A DNA stretch of 6,449 nt from JAADHY01 sp964428935 (GTDB lineage: Bacteria > Planctomycetota > Planctomycetia > Planctomycetales > Planctomycetaceae). The translations under genes and the position numbers were made by a program. Shown one piece after another: positions 6,069 through 6,449 of this stretch; within the stretch, counting starts at the first letter, position 1, and the number at the start of each line of letters is the position of its first letter. The notes under the pieces are model-generated. The model made no database searches, was not told the DNA's origin, and saw nothing but the letters and a program-made list of their open reading frames with translations. The stretch lies in the NCBI GenBank assembly GCA_964428935.1, contig CAYSAG010000296.1, positions 1 to 6,449 on the forward strand, in the 5' to 3' direction.

Positions 6069-6074
6069 CTCCTT
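6069..6074 (-). promoter_or_regulatory. Ribosome binding site for the hydrolase
   Basis: On the minus strand AAGGAG (6074-6069) stands 7 bases before the ATG at 6061, an almost ideal arrangement. It decides the start against the open extension upstream and against the internal GTG at codon 5. Confidence 0.75.
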
Positions 6075-6114
6075 CGAGTTTCTTGGGAGGACCGATTCTG
6101 TTTCGTCGCACCAG

Positions 6115-6142
6115 CCTGCGAGGCTCGGCTCGAGCCCGCAGG
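6115..6142 (-). other. Strong hairpin in the hydrolase leader
   Basis: CCTGCG (6115-6120) plus GGCTCG (6122-6127) pairs with CGAGCC (6131-6136) plus CGCAGG (6137-6142). This gives 12 base pairs with a single bulged A and a 3-base loop. It lies about 54 bases upstream of the hydrolase ATG. It could be a terminator of an upstream minus-strand transcript or a structured leader. No T-run follows on either strand. Confidence 0.45.
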
Positions 6143-6219
6143 TCGGAAGCCGCACCGCCGCCGCCACGGAGCGCGGCTTCGGTTCTCGGAGCTTGTCTGA
6201 AGGTGTCCGGAAATTGGAG

Positions 6220-6239
6220 GGCCACGCTTTGTCGTGGCC
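6220..6239. repeat. Perfect 7-base inverted repeat, possible interspersed element
   Basis: GGCCACG (6220-6226) and CGTGGCC (6233-6239) flank a 6-base loop, CTTTGT. Compact hairpins of this type are often dispersed repeats in GC-rich genomes. There is only one copy in this window, so repeat status is unproven. A partly similar 10-base palindrome, CGTGGCCACG, occurs in the dprA leader stem at 4719-4728. Confidence 0.3.
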
Positions 6240-6449
6240 GCTGCGGGTTTGTGTCTAGAGGCGGAGCTGACAGGGCACGCCCCGACCCACGTTCGTCCGA
6301 AGGCCACTCGGTCGGCTCGAGCATGCCAATGAGCCGCGCCGAGGTCAAGCGACGGTGGGTTCGAAGTCGGTGGGCACAGGGCTAGTGCCACGTCGCAGCG
6401 GAAACGTGGAGTCACTACCTTCGGCCGAGTCCGTCATGCCGGAGCGACA

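Larger units (their letters stand above)
6062..6449. other. Upstream region of the hydrolase, no gene recognised
   Basis: Open frames on both strands give Arg/Ala/Pro-rich translations without recognisable motifs or ribosome sites. Inverted repeats stand at 6115-6142, 6220-6239 and 6384-6416, the last made of AGTG/CACT plus CCACGT/ACGTGG arms. A weaker pair, CGGCTC/GAGCCG, lies at 6313-6318 and 6331-6336. The hydrolase promoter should be here, but no convincing -35/-10 pair was found. The gene that follows lies beyond the window. Confidence 0.5.

Noticed and set aside
6058..6348. A 96-codon minus-strand frame whose TGA overlaps the hydrolase ATG (ATGA)
   Set aside because: The overlap looks like translational coupling, but the frame starts with TTG, lacks a ribosome site, and encodes Arg/Pro/Gly-rich text across two hairpins.
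6351..6385. GGTTCGAA resembling a tRNA T-loop
   Set aside because: The flanking 5-base segments are not complementary on either strand and no cloverleaf can be drawn.

Overview
The window reads as a piece of a GC-rich bacterial chromosome (roughly 60-65% GC by eye). The most likely source is a member of the Planctomycetota. That rests on protein style rather than any marker gene: an exported protein with a DUF1080 (PF06439-type) domain, an exported HGGG-type alpha/beta hydrolase of a kind frequent in that phylum, and a DprA with matching wording around its Rossmann motifs. No rRNA, tRNA, transposon, integrase or CRISPR array was found.

Layout. Positions 1-176 are a leader with no gene I can support. 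Positions 177-1595 (+) encode a GntP-family gluconate-type permease. After a 144-base gap, 1740-3365 (+) encodes an exported two-domain protein, DUF1080 followed by a complete aldose 1-epimerase (galactose mutarotase). A 137-base convergent gap follows, with one GC-rich hairpin. Positions 3503-4633 (-) encode DprA, the RecA loader of natural transformation. Positions 4634-5119 are a 486-base gap without a convincing gene but crowded with inverted repeats. Positions 5120-6061 (-) encode an exported alpha/beta hydrolase with a strong ribosome binding site. Positions 6062-6449 are non-coding as far as I can tell and hold three hairpins.

How the genes relate. The two plus-strand genes look like a small carbohydrate-use pair: the exported DUF1080-mutarotase would act on sugars outside the cytoplasmic membrane, and the permease would bring in a sugar acid. 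No shared regulator or dehydrogenase is visible, so the link is inference. DprA and the hydrolase share a strand but are separated by the structured gap and are probably transcribed separately.

The points most worth a second look are the DUF1080-mutarotase fusion with its signal peptide, the chain of inverted repeats between dprA and the hydrolase, the hydrolase's missing C-terminal catalytic histidine, and the hairpins upstream of the hydrolase, one of which may be an interspersed repeat. I did not find a clearly new multi-gene system here.
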